64,000 bases of DNA from Molossus alvarezi (GCA_037176705.1 JBAWUJ010000105.1:62001-126000); one strand, 5' to 3'; shown: positions 25,507-39,237, numbered from the stretch's first letter. Made by a program: numbers and translations. Notes: generated from the letters alone by a model not told the origin.

Positions 25507-27468
25507 TCTCATTCACAGAGATGTTCAATGTGAAAAACCCTTGGTATTGTCAGTGTCTTCCAATTCATGGATTTACTCCTTGCATGGAGACAACCAATGT
25601 TTCAACTACATCACTTTAGATGTGTTCAGTTTCACTGCTTCAAGAATGCACATATGTGACACCAGTAGTTATCAATCTTTCCATTGATTCAGTCTTGGCC
25701 ATACGCTGGTTCACTGTTCTGAGTAAGAATCATGTGAAACCAACTGCTACAGCAGAAACCAAACTTTTTCCAAGTATCGCCTTCAAAAATAGGCTTCAAG
25801 ACGATCCAATCTTTGAAACCATGAACAACACAGAACACAAAAAGGGATAACTTTTGATGCTACACATAAGTGTGCTCTGACCTAGTTGTTCTTTCCATGA
25901 TATGACTGGATCTCCCTATAAAACGAGGAGAATGTACGTTAAAGTGTCCATGTTCCTCAAGATCTGTGCATTCACTTAACCCAAATGGAAATATTCATTC
26001 ATTCCAACAGTTGTTTGACTAGAACATGTTTGTTCACACTTTCCCTGCAAAGGTACTTAACTTCCCAGGGAAAAACATGCCACTGAGTGATTTTGGCCCC
26101 TGGCTCTCACAGAGTTTTGCCCATAGTTCAGTGTATCCAAGACTGCACCAGCAAGTCTTGAGTCTCTTTGTCTGGAACAAGGGAAAGAAACTTACACTGC
26201 GAAGTTTCAGTGTGATTCCACCTTTACAAATGGACATTTCTTAAACACTTAACCAAAACAACATATGCTTTGAGGATCCTCACGCTCTAGGCTTCATGGA
26301 AGTGACTTTGGTGCCACTGAAGTGAAGAGTTCTAACACAGTTCATTTGGAATAGGTTTGCTTTGTATACACTCTCCTACAATCAAACTAGAGTGAAAAGT
26401 ATATCTAAGGACCTATCAAGAGTCAGGTTGCCACATTACCTTAAATCAATACTTTCCACAACTGTACTAAGAACACGTAATCTGAAAAACAGTACAACAG
26501 TCGTGGTTCCATTTCGTGTGAAGCGGGTATAGCCCTGGAATCTTTTTCTCAATATTTGGATATTATTTGAAGAAGGTTGTCTATTGGAACACAGTTCTTT
26601 GAACAGGGAGCCACTGAACAGTCCATTGGACACTGCAACCGTACAAAGGTTTCCATTCTGCTCTTGAACTGAATGTTATTCTATTATTCTGCACAGAAAG
26701 AACACCAGTCATGAACACTTTTGACTATGCCTGTGTATTCCCATAGGTTCTTCGGGGAAATAGTCTTGAAACAAGTGAATCCATGACCATTGTTCCAAGA
26801 CTGACACTCCCTCTTTTAAATTGATCCCTTTTTTGTTCTAATGGCTGGAATAAGGGGATTGAGTACTTGTCAGTTATCAAGAAATAGGCTGAATTTGTCA
26901 CAGGGAATTAGAAAGATAGGTTTTGGAGATTCCAGTCATGAACAAGGTACAATTCCAGCATTTCACAATGATGGAATGCGTTTACTTTGAATTCTCAGGA
27001 GAAAACAGGTATCTACTCCTTATGTTTTTTGAGGAAATCGGTACAAACAGTGAAATGTATGATGGTTCCTAGAATGACACTGATTCATTCGGTCACAACT
27101 TTAAAGAATGTGTGTAGAACTGAATAGGGTATAGATTTCCATGACCTGAACATTGCCCTAACCAATGTGTTTGATTTCTGCAGCCCAGCCTTTGTTGGAT
27201 ATCAAGATGACTCATAGACACTTCCAGGCAAACAACACGTATGCAGGGCTAAAAGGTAGTATGTGGAAAGGCTGCCTCATCAACTAGTACAGGTTGACTT
27301 TCCTGGTCACATAGGAAAGAAGGTAGACACCTGCATTTACTTACAACACTGTTTGACACTCCAATGTAAAGTATGCCCTGCACACCGGGCATAGTTAGTG
27401 TGTAAGTAATTGAAATGCATACCCAGGTCCACTGCACAAGTGCATTTTCTCTAGAACACTCCTCTTGT
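25507..27468 (+). repeat. Satellite unit 14 (type A, trimer copy 3)
   Basis: Full-length type A copy with no private change that I can find, so it serves as the clean version of type A. Confidence 0.97.
26512..26528 (+). other. CENP-B box, unit 14
   Basis: Identical 17-mer. Confidence 0.9.
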
Positions 27469-29429
27469 TCTCATTCACAGAGATGTTCAATGTGAAAAAC
27501 CCTTGGGATTGTCAGTGTCTTCCAATTCATGGATTTACTCCTTGCATGGAGACAACCAATGTTTCAACTGCATCACTTTAGATGTGTTCAGTTTCACTGC
27601 TTCAAGAATGCACATATGTGACACCAGTAGTTATCAATCTTTCCATTGATTCAGTCTTGGCCATACGCTGGTTCACTGTTCTGAGTAAGAATCATGTGAA
27701 ACCAACTGCTACAGCAGAAACCAAACTTTTTCCAAGTATCGCCTTCAAAAATAGGCTTCAAGACGATCCAATCTTTGAAACCATGAACAACACAGAACAC
27801 AAAAAGGGATAACTTTTGATGCTACACAAAAGTGTGCTCTGACCTAGTTGTTCTTTCCATGATATGACTGGATCTCCCTATAAAACGAGGAGAATGTACG
27901 TTAAAGTGTCCATGTTCCTCAAGATCTGTGCATTCACTTAACCCAAATGGAAATATTCATTCATTCCAACAGTTGTTTGACTAGAACATGTTTGTTCACA
28001 CTTTCCCTGCAAAGGTACTTAACTTCCCAGGGAAAAACATGCCACTGAGTGAATGTGGCCCCTGGCTCTCACAGAGTTTTGCCCATAGTTCAGTATATCC
28101 AAGACTGCACCAGCAAGTCTTGAGTCTCTTTGTCTGGAACAAGGGAAAGAAACTTACACTGCGAAGTTTCAGTGTGATTCCACCTTTACCAATGGACATT
28201 TCTTAAACACTTAACCAAAACAACATATGCTTTGAGGATCCTCACGCTCTAGGCTTCATGGAAGTGACTTTGGTGCACTGAAGTGAAGAGATCTAACACA
28301 GTTCATTTGGAATAGGTTTCCTTTGTATACACTCTCCTACAATCAAACTAGAGTGAAAAGTATATCTAAGGACCTATCAAGAGTCAGGTTGCCACATTAC
28401 CTTAAATCAATACTTTCCACAACTGTACTAAGAACACGTAATCTGAAAAACAGTACAACAGTCGTGGTTCCATTTCGTGTGAAGCGGGTATAGCCCTGGA
28501 ATCTTTTTCTCAATATTTGGATATTATTTGAAGAAGGTTGTCTATTGGAACACAGTTCTTTGAACAGGGAGCCACTGAACAGTCCATTGGACACTGCAAC
28601 CGTACAAAGGTTTCCATTCTGCTCTTGAACTGAATGTTATTCTATTATTCTGCACAGAAAGAACACCAGTCATGAACACTTTTGACTATGCCTGTGTATT
28701 CCCATAGGTTCTTCGGGGAAATAGTCTTGAAACAAGTGAATCCATGACCATTGTTCCAAGACTGACACTCCCTCTTTTAAATTGATCCCTTTTTTGTTCT
28801 AATGGCTGGAATAAGGGGATTGAGTACTTGTCAGTTATCAAGAAATAGGCTGAATTTGTCACAGGGAATTAGAAAGATAGGTTCGGGAGATTCTAGTCAT
28901 GAACAAGGTACAATTCCAGCATTTCACAATGATGGAATGCGTTTACTTTGAATTCTCAGGAGAAAACAGGTATCTACTCCTTATGTTTTTTGAGGAAATC
29001 GGTACAAACAGTGAAATGTATGATGGTTCCTAGAATGACACTGATTCATTCGGTCACAACTTTAAAGAATGTGTGTAGAACTGAATAGGGTATAGATTTC
29101 CATGACCTGAACATTGCCCTAACCAATGTGTTTGATTTCTGCAGCCCAGCCTTTGTTGGATATCAAGATGACTCATAGACACTTCCAGGCAAACAACACG
29201 TATGCAGGGCTAAAAGGTAGTATGTGGAAAGGCTGCCTCATCAACTAGTACAGGTTGACTTTCCTGGTCACATAGGAAAGAAGGTAGACACCTGCATTTA
29301 CTTACAACACTGTTTGACACTCCAATGTAAAGTATGCCCTGCACACCGGGCATAGTTAGTGTGTAAGTAATTGAAATGCATACCCAGGTCCACTGCACAA
29401 GTGCATTTTCTCTAGAACACTCCTCTTGT
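27469..29429 (+). repeat. Satellite unit 15 (type B, trimer copy 3, 1,961 bp)
   Basis: Type B copy matching unit 12 across its length. Private changes: ttggGattg at offset 41, tttacCaatgg near 721, and loss of one C in ggtgcactg near 28276, which makes the unit 1 bp short. Confidence 0.97.
28473..28489 (+). other. CENP-B box, unit 15
   Basis: Identical 17-mer, shifted one base left in the unit by the deletion near 28276. Confidence 0.9.
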
Positions 29430-31389
29430 TCTCATTCACAGAGATGTTCAATGTGAAAAACCCTTGGTATTGTCAGTGTCTTCCAATTCATGGATTTACT
29501 CCTTGCATGGAGACAACCAATGTTTCAACTACATCACTTTAGATGTGTTCAGTTTCACTGCTTCAAGAATGCACATATGTGACACCAGTAGTTATCAATC
29601 TTTCCATTGATTCAGTCTTGGCCATACGCTGGTTCACTGTTCTGAGTAAGAATCATGTGAAACCAACTGCTACAGCAGAAACCAAACTTTTTCCAAGTAT
29701 CGCCTTCAAAAATGGGCTTCAAGACGATCCAATCTTTGAAACCATGAACAACACAGAACACAAAAAGGGATAACTTTTGATGCTACACATAAGTGTGCTC
29801 TGACCTAGTTGTTCTTTCCATGATATGACTGGATCTCCCTATAAAACGAGGAGAATGTACGTTAAAGTGTCCATGTTCCTCAAGATCTGTGCATTCACTT
29901 AACCCAAATGGAAATATTCATTCATTCCAACAGTTGTTTGACTAGAACATGTTTGTTCACACTTTCCCTGCAAAGGTACTTAACTTCCCAGGGAAAAACA
30001 TGCCACTGAGTGAATGTGGCCCCTGGCTCTCACAGAGTTTTGCCCATAGTTCAGTGTATCCAAGACTGCACCAGCAAGTCTTGTGTCTCTTTGTCTGGAA
30101 CAAGGGAAAGAAACTTACACTGCGAAGTTTCAGTGTGATTCCACCTTTACAAATGGACATTTCTTAAACACTTAACGAAAACAACATATGCTTTGAGGAT
30201 CCTCACGCTCTAGGCTTCATGGAAGTGACTTTGGTGCCACTGAAGTGAAGAGTTCTAACACAGTTCATTTGGAATAGGTTTGCTTTGTATACACTCTCCT
30301 ACAATCAAACTAGAGTGAAAAGTATATCTAAGGACCTATCAAGAGTCAGGTTGCCACATTACCTTAAATCAATACTTTCCACAACTGTACTAAGAGCACG
30401 TAATCTGAAAAACAGTACAACAGTCGTGGTTCCATTTCGTGTGAAGCGGGTATAGCCCTGGAATCTTTTTCTCAATATTTGGATATTATTTGAAGAAGGT
30501 TGTCTATTGGAACACAGTTCTTTGAACAGGGAGCCACTGAACAGTCCATTGGACACTGCAACCGTACAAAGGTTTCCATTCTGCTCTTGAACTGAATGTT
30601 ATTCTATTATTCTGCACAGAAAGAACACCAGTCATGAACACTTTTGACTATGCCTGTGTATGCCCATAGGTTCTTCGGGGAAAAGTCTTGAAACAAGTGA
30701 ATCCATGACCATTGTTCCAAGACTGACCCTCCCTCTTTTAATTGATCCCTTTTTTGTTCTAATGGCTGGAATAAGGGGATTGAGTACTTGTCAGTTATCA
30801 AGAAATAGGCTGAATTTGTCACAGGGAATTAGAAAGATAGGTTCGGGAAATTCCAGTCATGAACAAGGTACAATTCCAGCATTTCACAATGATGGAATGC
30901 GTTTACTTTGAATTCTCAGGAGAAAACAGGTATCTACTCCTTATGTTTTTTGAGGAAATCGGTACAAACAGTGAAATGTATGATGGTTCCTAGAATGACA
31001 CTGATTCATTCGGTCACAACTTTAAAGAATGTGTGTAGAACTGAATAGGGTATAGATTTCCATGACCTGAACATTGCCCTAACCAATGTGTTTGATTTCT
31101 GCAGCCCAGCCTTTGTTGGATATCAAGATGACTCATAGACACTTCCAGGCAAACAACACGTATGCAGGGCTAAAAGGTAGTATGTGGAAAGGCTGCCTCA
31201 TCAACTAGTACAGGTTGACTTTCCTGGTCACATAGGAAAGAAGGTAGACACCTGCATTTACTTACAACACTGTTTGACACTCCAATGTAAAGTATGCCCT
31301 GCACACCGGGCATAGTTAGTGTGTAAGTAATTGAAATGCATACCCAGGTCCACTGCACAAGTGCATTTTCTCTAGAACACTCCTCTTGT
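29430..31389 (+). repeat. Satellite unit 16 (mosaic type C/A, 1,960 bp)
   Basis: Begins as type C (G at offset 285), then has type A-like bases (gtgtCcatg near 442, A at 932, C at 996, G at 1031) but without the type A TT. It returns to G at 1233 as in type C. Two single-base losses, near 30684 (gaaaagtc) and 30740 (tttaattg), make it the shortest unit. It shares A at 1422 (gggaAatt) with unit 17 only. The deletions open a spurious 83-codon frame at 30660-30911. Confidence 0.97.
30435..30451 (+). other. CENP-B box, unit 16
   Basis: Identical 17-mer; both deletions of this unit lie to its right. Confidence 0.9.
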
Positions 31390-33351
31390 TCTCATTCACA
31401 GAGATGTTCAATGTGAAAAACCCTTGGTATTGTCAGTGTCTTCCAATTCATGGATTTACTCCTTGCATGGAGACAACCAATGTTTCAACTACATCACTTT
31501 AGATGTGTTCAGTTTCACTGCTTCAAGAATGCACATATGTGACACCAGTAGTTATCAATCTTTCCATTGATTCAGTCTTGGCCATACGCTGGTTCACTGT
31601 TCTGAGTAAGAATCATGTGAAACCAACTGCTACAGCAGAAACCAAACTTTTTCCAAGTATCGCCTTCAAAAATAGGCTTCAAGACGATCCAATCTTTGAA
31701 ACCATGAACAACACAGAACACAAAAAGGGATAACTTTTGATGCTACACATAAGTGTGCTCTGTCCTAGTTGTTCTTTCCATGATATGACTGGATCTCCCT
31801 ATAAAAGGAGGAGAATGTACGTTAAAGTGTTCATGTTCCTCAAGATCTGTGCATTCACTTAACCCAAATGGAAATATTCATTCATTCCAACAGTTGTTTG
31901 ACTAGAACATGTTTGTTCACACTTTCCGTGCAAAGGTACTTAACTTCCCAGGGAAAAACATGCCACTGAGTGAATGTGGCCCCTGGCTCTCACAGAGTTT
32001 TGCCCATAGTTCAGTATATCCAAGACTGCACCAGCAAGTCTTGAGTCTCTTTGTCTGGAACAAGGGAAAGAAACTTACACTGCGAAGTTTCAGTGTGATT
32101 CCACCTTTACAAATGGACATTTCTTAAACACTTAACCAAAACAACATATGCTTTGAGGATCCTCACGCTCTAGGCTTCATGGAAGTGACTTTGGTGCCAC
32201 TGAAGTGAAGAGTTCTAACACAGTTCATTTGGAATAGGTTTCCTTTGTATACACTCTCCTACAATCAAACTAGAGTGAAAAGTATATCTAAGGACCTATC
32301 AAGAGTCAGGTTGCCACATTTCCTTAAATCAATACTTTCCACAACTGTACTAAGAACACGTAATCTGAAAAACAGTACAACAGTGGTGGTTCCATTTCGT
32401 GTGAAGCGGGTATAGCCCTAGAATCTTTTTCTCAATATTTGGATATTATTTGAAGAAGGTTGTCTATTGGAACACAGTTCTCTGAACAGGGAGCCACTGA
32501 ACAGTCCATTGGACACTGCAACCGTACAAAGGTTTCCATTCTGCTCTTGAACTGAATGTTATTCTATTATTCTGCACAGAAAGAACACCAGTCATGAACA
32601 CTTTTGACTATGCCTGTGTATGCCCATAGGTTCTTCGGGGAAATAGTCTTGAAACAAGTGAATCCATGACCATTGTTCCAAGACTGACACTCCCTCTTTT
32701 AAATTGATCCCTTTTTTGTTCTAATGGCTGGAATAAGGGGATTGAGTACTTGTCAGTTATCAAGAAATAGGCTGAATTTGTCACAGGGAATTAGAAAGGT
32801 AGGTTCGGGAAATTCCAGTCATGAACAAGGTACAATTCCAGCATTTCACAATGATGGAATGCGTTTACTTTGAATTCTCAGGAGAAAACAGGTATCTACT
32901 CCTTATGTTTTTTGAGGAAATCGGTACAAACAGTGAAATGTATGATGGTTCCTAGAATGACACTGATTCATTCGGTCACAACTTTAAAGAATGTGTGTAG
33001 AACTGAATAGGGTATAGATTTCCATGACCTGAACATTGCCCTAACCAATGTGTTTGATTTCTGCAGCCCAGCCTTTGTTGGATATCAAGATGACTCATAG
33101 ACACTTCCAGGCAAACAACACGTATGCAGGGCTAAAAGGTAGTATGTGGAAAGGCTGCCTCATCAACTAGTACAGGTTGACTTTCCTGGTCACATAGGAA
33201 AGAAGGTAGACACCTGCATTTACTTACAACACTGTTTGACACTCCAATGTAAAGTATGCCCTGCACACCGGGCATAGTTAGTGTGTAAGTAATTGAAATG
33301 GATACCCAGGTCCACTGCACAAGTGCATTTTCTCTAGAACACTCCTCTTGT
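31390..33351 (+). repeat. Satellite unit 17
   Basis: Full-length copy. It shares A at offset 1422 with unit 16, G at 418 with unit 13, and T at 374 with units 1 and 4. Private changes: ctttccGtg near 536, ttctCtgaac near 1092 and aaagGtagg near 1410. Confidence 0.97.
32395..32411 (+). other. CENP-B box, unit 17
   Basis: Identical 17-mer. Confidence 0.9.
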
Positions 33352-35313
33352 TCTCATTCACAGAGATGTTCAATGTGAAAAACCCTTGGTATTGTCAGTG
33401 TCTTCCAATTCATGGATTTACTCCTTGCATGGAGACAACCAATGTTTCAACTACATCACTTTAGATGTGTTCAGTTTCACTGCTTCAAGAATGCACATAT
33501 GTGACACCAGTAGTTATCAATCTTTCCATTGATTCAGTCTTGGCCATACGCTGGTTCACTGTTCTGAGTAAGAATCATGTGAAACCAACTGCTACAGCAG
33601 AAACCAAACTTTTGCCAAGTATCGCCTTCAAAAATAGGCTTCAAGACGATCCAATCTTTGAAACCATGAACAACACAGAACACAAAAAGGGATAACTTTT
33701 GATGCTACACATATGTGTGCTCTGACCTAGTTGTTCTTTCCATGATATGACTGGATCTCCCTATAAAACGAGGAGAATGTACGTTAAAGTGTTCATGTTC
33801 CTCAAGATCTGTGCATTCACTTAACCCAAATGGAAATATTCATTCATTCCAACAGTTGTTTGACTAGAACATGTTTGTTCACACTTTCCCTGCAAAGGTA
33901 CTTAACTTCCCAGGGAAAAACATGCCACTGAGTGAATGTGGCCCCTGGCTCTCACAGAGTTTTGCCCATCGTTCAGTGTATCCAAGACTGCACCAGCAAG
34001 TCTTGTGTCTCTTTGTCTGGAACAAGGGAAAGAAACTTACACTGCGAAGTTTCAGTGTGATTCCACCTTTACAAATGGACATTTCTTAAACACTTAACCA
34101 AAACAACATATGCTTTGAGGATCCTCACGCTCTAGGCTTCATGGAAGTGACTTTGGTGCCACTGAAGTGAAGAGTTCTAACACAGTTCATTTGGAATAGG
34201 TTTGCTTTGTATACACTCTCCTACAATCAAACTAGAGTGAAAAGTATATCTAAGGACCAATCAAGAGTCAGGTTGCCACATTTCCTTAAATCAATACTTT
34301 CCACAACTGTACTAAGAACACGTAATCTGAAAAACAGTAAAACAGTGGTGGTTCCATTTCGTGTGAAGCGGGTATAGCCCTGGAATCGTTTTCTCAATAT
34401 TTGGATATTATTTGAAGAAGGTTGTCTATTGGAACACAGTTCTTTGAACAGGGAGCCACTGAACAGTCCATTGGACACTGCAACCGTACAAAGGTTTCCA
34501 TTCTGCTCTTGAACTGAATGTTATTCTATTATTCTGCACAGAAAGAACACCAGTCATGAACACTTTTGACTATGCCTGTGTATGCCCATAGGTTCTTCGG
34601 GGAAATAGTCTTGAAACAAGTGAATCCATGACCATTGTTCCAAGACTGACACTCCCTCTTTTAAATTGATCCCTTTTTTGTTCTAATGGCTGGAATAAGG
34701 GGATTGAGTACTTGTCAGTTATCAAGAAATAGGCTGAATTTGTCACAGGGAATTAGAAAGATAGGTTCGGGAGATTCCAGTCATGAACAAGGTACAATTC
34801 CAGCATTTCACAATGATGGAATGCGTTTACTTTGAATTCTCAGGAGAAAACAGGTATCTACTCCTTATGTTTTTTGAGGAAATCGGTACAAACAGTGAAA
34901 TGTATGATGGTTCCTAGAATGACACTGATTCATTCGGTCACAACTTTAAAGAATGTGTGTAGAACTTAATAGGGTATAGATTTCCATGACCTGAACATTG
35001 CCCTAACCAATGTGTTTGATTTCTGCAGCCCAGCCTTTGTTGGATATCAAGATGACTCATAGACACTTCCAGGCAAACAACACGTATGCAGGGCTAAAAG
35101 GTAGTATGTGGAAAGGCTGCCTCATCAACTAGTACAGGTTGACTTTCCTGGTCACATAGGAAAGAAGGTAGACACCTGCATTTACTTACAACACTGTTTG
35201 ACACTCCAATGTAAAGTATGCCCTGCACACCGGGCATAGTTAGTGTGTAAGTAATTGAAATGGATACCCAGGTCCACTGCACAAGTGCATTTTCTCTAGA
35301 ACACTCCTCTTGT
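33352..35313 (+). repeat. Satellite unit 18
   Basis: Full-length copy. cttttGcc near offset 261 is shared with units 21 and 22. Private changes: cataTgtgtg near 363, gaccAatc near 908, cagtaAaac near 989, atcGttttc near 1036 and gaactTaatag near 1617. Confidence 0.97.
34357..34373 (+). other. CENP-B box, unit 18
   Basis: Identical 17-mer, despite private substitutions on both sides (cagtaAaac and atcGtttt). Confidence 0.9.
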
Positions 35314-37275
35314 TCTCATTCACAGAGATGTTCAATGTGAAAAACCCTTGGTATTGTCAGTGTCTTCCAATTCATGGATTTACTCCTTGCATGGAGACAA
35401 CCAATGTTTCAACTACATCACTTTAGATGTGTTCAGTTTCACTGCTTCAAGAATGCACATATGTGACACCAGTAGTTATCAATCTTTCCATTGATTCAGT
35501 CGTGGCCATACGCTGGTTCACTGTTCTGAGTAAGAATCATGTGAAACCAACTGCTACAGCAGAAACCAAACTTTTTCCAAGTATCGCCTTCAAAAATAGG
35601 CTTCAAGACGATCCAATCTTTGAAACCATGAACAACACAGAACACAAAAAGGGATAACTTTTGATGCTACACATAAGTGTGCTCTGACCTAGTTGTTCTT
35701 TCCATGATATGACTGGATCTCCCTATAAAACGAGGAGAATGTACGTTAAAGTGTTCATGTTCCTCAAGATCTGTGCATTCACTTAACCCAAATGGAAATA
35801 TTCATTCATTCCAACAGTTGTTTGACTAGAACATGTTTGTTCACACTTTCCCTGCAAAGGTACTTAACTTCCCAGGGAAAAACATGCCACTGAGTGAATG
35901 TGGCCCCTGGCTCTCACAGAGTTTTGCCCATCGTTCAGTATATCCAAGACTGCACCAGCAAGTCTTGAGTCTCTTTGTCTGGAACAAGGGAAAGAAACTT
36001 ACACTGCGAAGTTTCAGTGTGATTCCACCTTTACAAATGGACATTTCTTAAACACTTAACCAAAACAACATATGCTTTGAGGATCCTCACGCTCTAGGCT
36101 TCATGGAAGTGACTTTGGTGCCACTGAAGTGAAGAGTTCTAACACAGTTCATTTGGAATAGGTTTGCTTTGTATACACTCTCCTACAATCAAACTAGAGT
36201 GAAAAGTATATCTAAGGACCTATCAAGAGTCAGGTTGCCACATTTCCTTAAATCAATACTTTCCACCACTGTACTAAGAACACGTAATCTGAAAAACAGT
36301 ACAACAGTGGTGGTTCCATTTCGTGTGAAGCGGGTATAGCCCTGGAATCTTTTTCTCAATATTTGGATATTATTTGAAGAAGGTTGTCTATTGGAACACA
36401 GTTCTTTGAACAGGGAGCCACTGAACAGGCCATTGGACACTGCAACCGTACAAAGGTTTCCATTCTGCTCTTGAACTGAATGTTATTCTATTATTCTGCA
36501 CAGAAAGAACACCAGTCATGAACACTTTTGACTATGCCTGTGTATTCCCATAGGTTCTTCGGGGAAATAGTCTTGAAACAAGTGAATCCATGACCATTGT
36601 TCCAAGACTGACACTCCCTCTTTTAAATTGATCCCTTTTTTGTTCTAATGGCTGGAATAAGGGGATTGAGTACTTGTCAGTTATCAAGAAATAGGCTGAA
36701 TTTGTCACAGGGAATTAGAAAGATAGGTTCGGGAGATTCCAGTCATGAACAAGGTACAATTCCAGCATTTCACAATGATGGAATGCGTTTACTTTGAATT
36801 CTCAGGAGAAAACAGGTATCTACTCCTTATGTTTTTTGAGGAAATCGGTACAAACAGTGAAATGTATGATGGTTCCTAGAATGACACTGATTCATTCGGT
36901 CACAACTTTAAAGAATGTGTGTAGAACTGAATAGGGTATAGATTTCCATGACCTGAACATTGCCCTAACCAATGTATTTGATTTCTGCAGCCCAGCCTTT
37001 GTTGGATATCAAGATGACTCATAGACACTTCCAGGCAAACAACACGTATGCAGGGCTAAAAGGTAGTATGTGGAAAGGCTGCCTCATCAACTAGTACAGG
37101 TTGACTTTCCTGGTCACATAGGAAAGAAGGTAGACACCTGCATTTACTTACAACACTGTTTGACACTCCAATGTAAAGTATGCCCTGCACACCGGGCATA
37201 GTTAGTGTGTAAGTAATTGAAATGGATACCCAGGTCCACTGCACAAGTGCATTTTCTCTAGAACACTCCTCTTGT
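35314..37275 (+). repeat. Satellite unit 19
   Basis: Full-length copy. It has ccacCactg near offset 955, a base otherwise confined to units 24-32, and agGccat near 1117 shared with units 21, 22, 26, 29 and 33. Private changes: cagtcGtgg near 188 and aatgtAtttg near 1662. Confidence 0.97.
36319..36335 (+). other. CENP-B box, unit 19
   Basis: Identical 17-mer. Confidence 0.9.
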
Positions 37276-39237
37276 TCTCATTCACAGAGATGTTCAATGT
37301 GAAAAACCCTTGGTATTGTCAGTGTCTTCCAATTCATGGATTTACTCCTTGCATGGAGACAACCAATGTTTCAACTACATCACTTTAGATGTGTTCATTT
37401 TCACTGCTTCAAGAATGCACATATGTGACACCAGTAGTTATCAATATTTCCATTGATTCAGTCTTGGCCATACGCTGGTTCACTGTTCTGAGTAAGAATC
37501 ATGTGAAACCAACTGCTACAGCAGAAACCAAACTTTTTCCAAGTATCGCCTTCAAAAATAAGCTTCAAGACTATCCAATCTTTGAAACCATGAACAATAC
37601 AGAACACAAAAAGGGATAACTTTTGATGCTACACATAAGTGTGCTCTGACCTAGTTGTTCTTTCCATGATATGACTGGATCTCCCTATAAAACGAGGAGA
37701 ATGTACGTTAAAGTGTTCATGTTCCTCAAGATCTGTGCATTCACTTAACCCAAATGGAAATATTCATTCATTCCAACAGTAGTTTGACTAGAACATGTTT
37801 GTTCACACCTTCCCTGCAAAGGTACTTAACTTCCCAGGGAAAAACATGCCACTGAGTGAATGTGGCCCCTGGCTCTCAAAGAGATTTGCCCATCGTTAAG
37901 TGTATCCAAGACTGCACCAGCAAGTCTTGTGTCTCTTTGTCTGGAACAAGGGAAAGAAACTTACACTGCGAAGTTTCAGTGTGATTCCACCTTTACAAAT
38001 GGACATTTCTTAAACACTTAACCAAAACAACATATGCTTTGAGGATCCTCACGCTCTAGGCTTCATGGAAGTGACTTTGGTGCCACTGAAGTGAAGAGTT
38101 CTAACACAGTTCATTTGGAATAGGTTTGCTTTGTATACACTCTCTTACAATCAAACTAGAGTGAAAAGTATATCTAAGGACCTATCAAGAGTCAGGTTGC
38201 CACATTTCCTTAAATCAATACTTTCCACAACTGTACTAAGAACACGTAATCTGAAAAACAGTACAACAGTGGTGGTTCCATTTCGTGTGAAGCGGGTATA
38301 GCCCTAGAATCTTTTTCTCAATATTTGGATATTATTTGAAGAAGGTTGTCTATTGGAACACAGTTCTTTGAACAGGGAGCCACTGAACAGTCCATTGGAC
38401 ACTGCAACCGTACAAAGGTTTCCATTCTGCTCTTGAACTGAATGTTATTCTATTATTCTGCACAGAAAGAACACCAGTCATGAACACTTTTGACTATGCC
38501 TGTGTATTCCCATAGGTTCTTCGGGGAAATAGTCTTGAAACAAGTGAATCCATGACCATTGTTCCAAGACTGACACTCCCTCTTTTAAATTGATCCCTTT
38601 TTTGTTCTAATGGCTGGAATAAGGGGATTGAGTACTTGTCAGTTATCAAGAAATAGGCTGAATTTGTCACAGGGAATTAGAAAGATAGGTTCGGGAGATT
38701 CCAGTCATGAACAAGGTACAATTCCAGCATTTCACAATGATGGAATGCGTTTACTTTGAATTCTCAGGAGAAAACAGGTATCTACTCCTTATGTTTTTTG
38801 AGGAAATCGGTACAAACAGTGAAATGTATGATGGTTCCTAGAATGACACTGATTCATTCGGTCACAACTTTAAAGAATGTGTGTAGAACTGAATAGGGTA
38901 TAGATTTCCATGACCTGAACATTGCCCTAACCAATGTGTTTGATTTCTGCAGCCCAGCCTTTGTTGGATATCAAGATGACACATAGACACTTCCAGGCAA
39001 ACAACACGTATGCAGGGCTAAAAGGTAGTATGTGGAAAGGCTGCCTCATCAACTAGTACAGGTTGACTTTCCTGGTCACATAGGAAAGAAGGTAGACACC
39101 TGCATTTACTTACAACACTGTTTGACACTCCAATGTAAAGTATGCCCTGCACACCGGACATAGTTAGTGTGTAAGTAATTGAAATGGATACCCAGGTCCA
39201 CTGCACAAGTGCATTTTCTCTAGAACACTCCTCTTGT
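37276..39237 (+). repeat. Satellite unit 20 (most divergent unit)
   Basis: Full-length copy with about a dozen private substitutions, more than any other unit. Examples: gttcaTttt near offset 118, caatAttt near 170, aataAgctt (a HindIII site found in no other unit), gactAtcc, aacaaTacag, cagtAgtttg, ctcaAagagAttt, cgttAag, ctctTtac, gatgacAcat and ccggAcat. Two of them introduce a stop or remove the frame of chance ORFs present in the neighbours. The CENP-B box is intact. Confidence 0.97.
38281..38297 (+). other. CENP-B box, unit 20
   Basis: Identical 17-mer even in the most divergent unit. Confidence 0.9.

Larger units (their letters stand above)
17659..29429 (+). repeat. Core of trimeric higher-order repeat, period 5,886 bp
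   Basis: Units 10-15 read C-A-B-C-A-B, where unit types are defined by shared substitutions (A: offsets 585, 587, 1417-1418; B: 102, 361, 824; C: 285, 903, 1288). The same order extends left to unit 7 (C) and unit 8 (A), 9 (B), and right to unit 16 (C-like). Units three apart are more alike than neighbours, the definition of a higher-order repeat. Confidence 0.88.

Noticed and set aside
30660..30911. 83-codon + frame and a 71-codon - frame only in unit 16
   Set aside because: Created by the two single-base deletions of that unit, so they are accidental.
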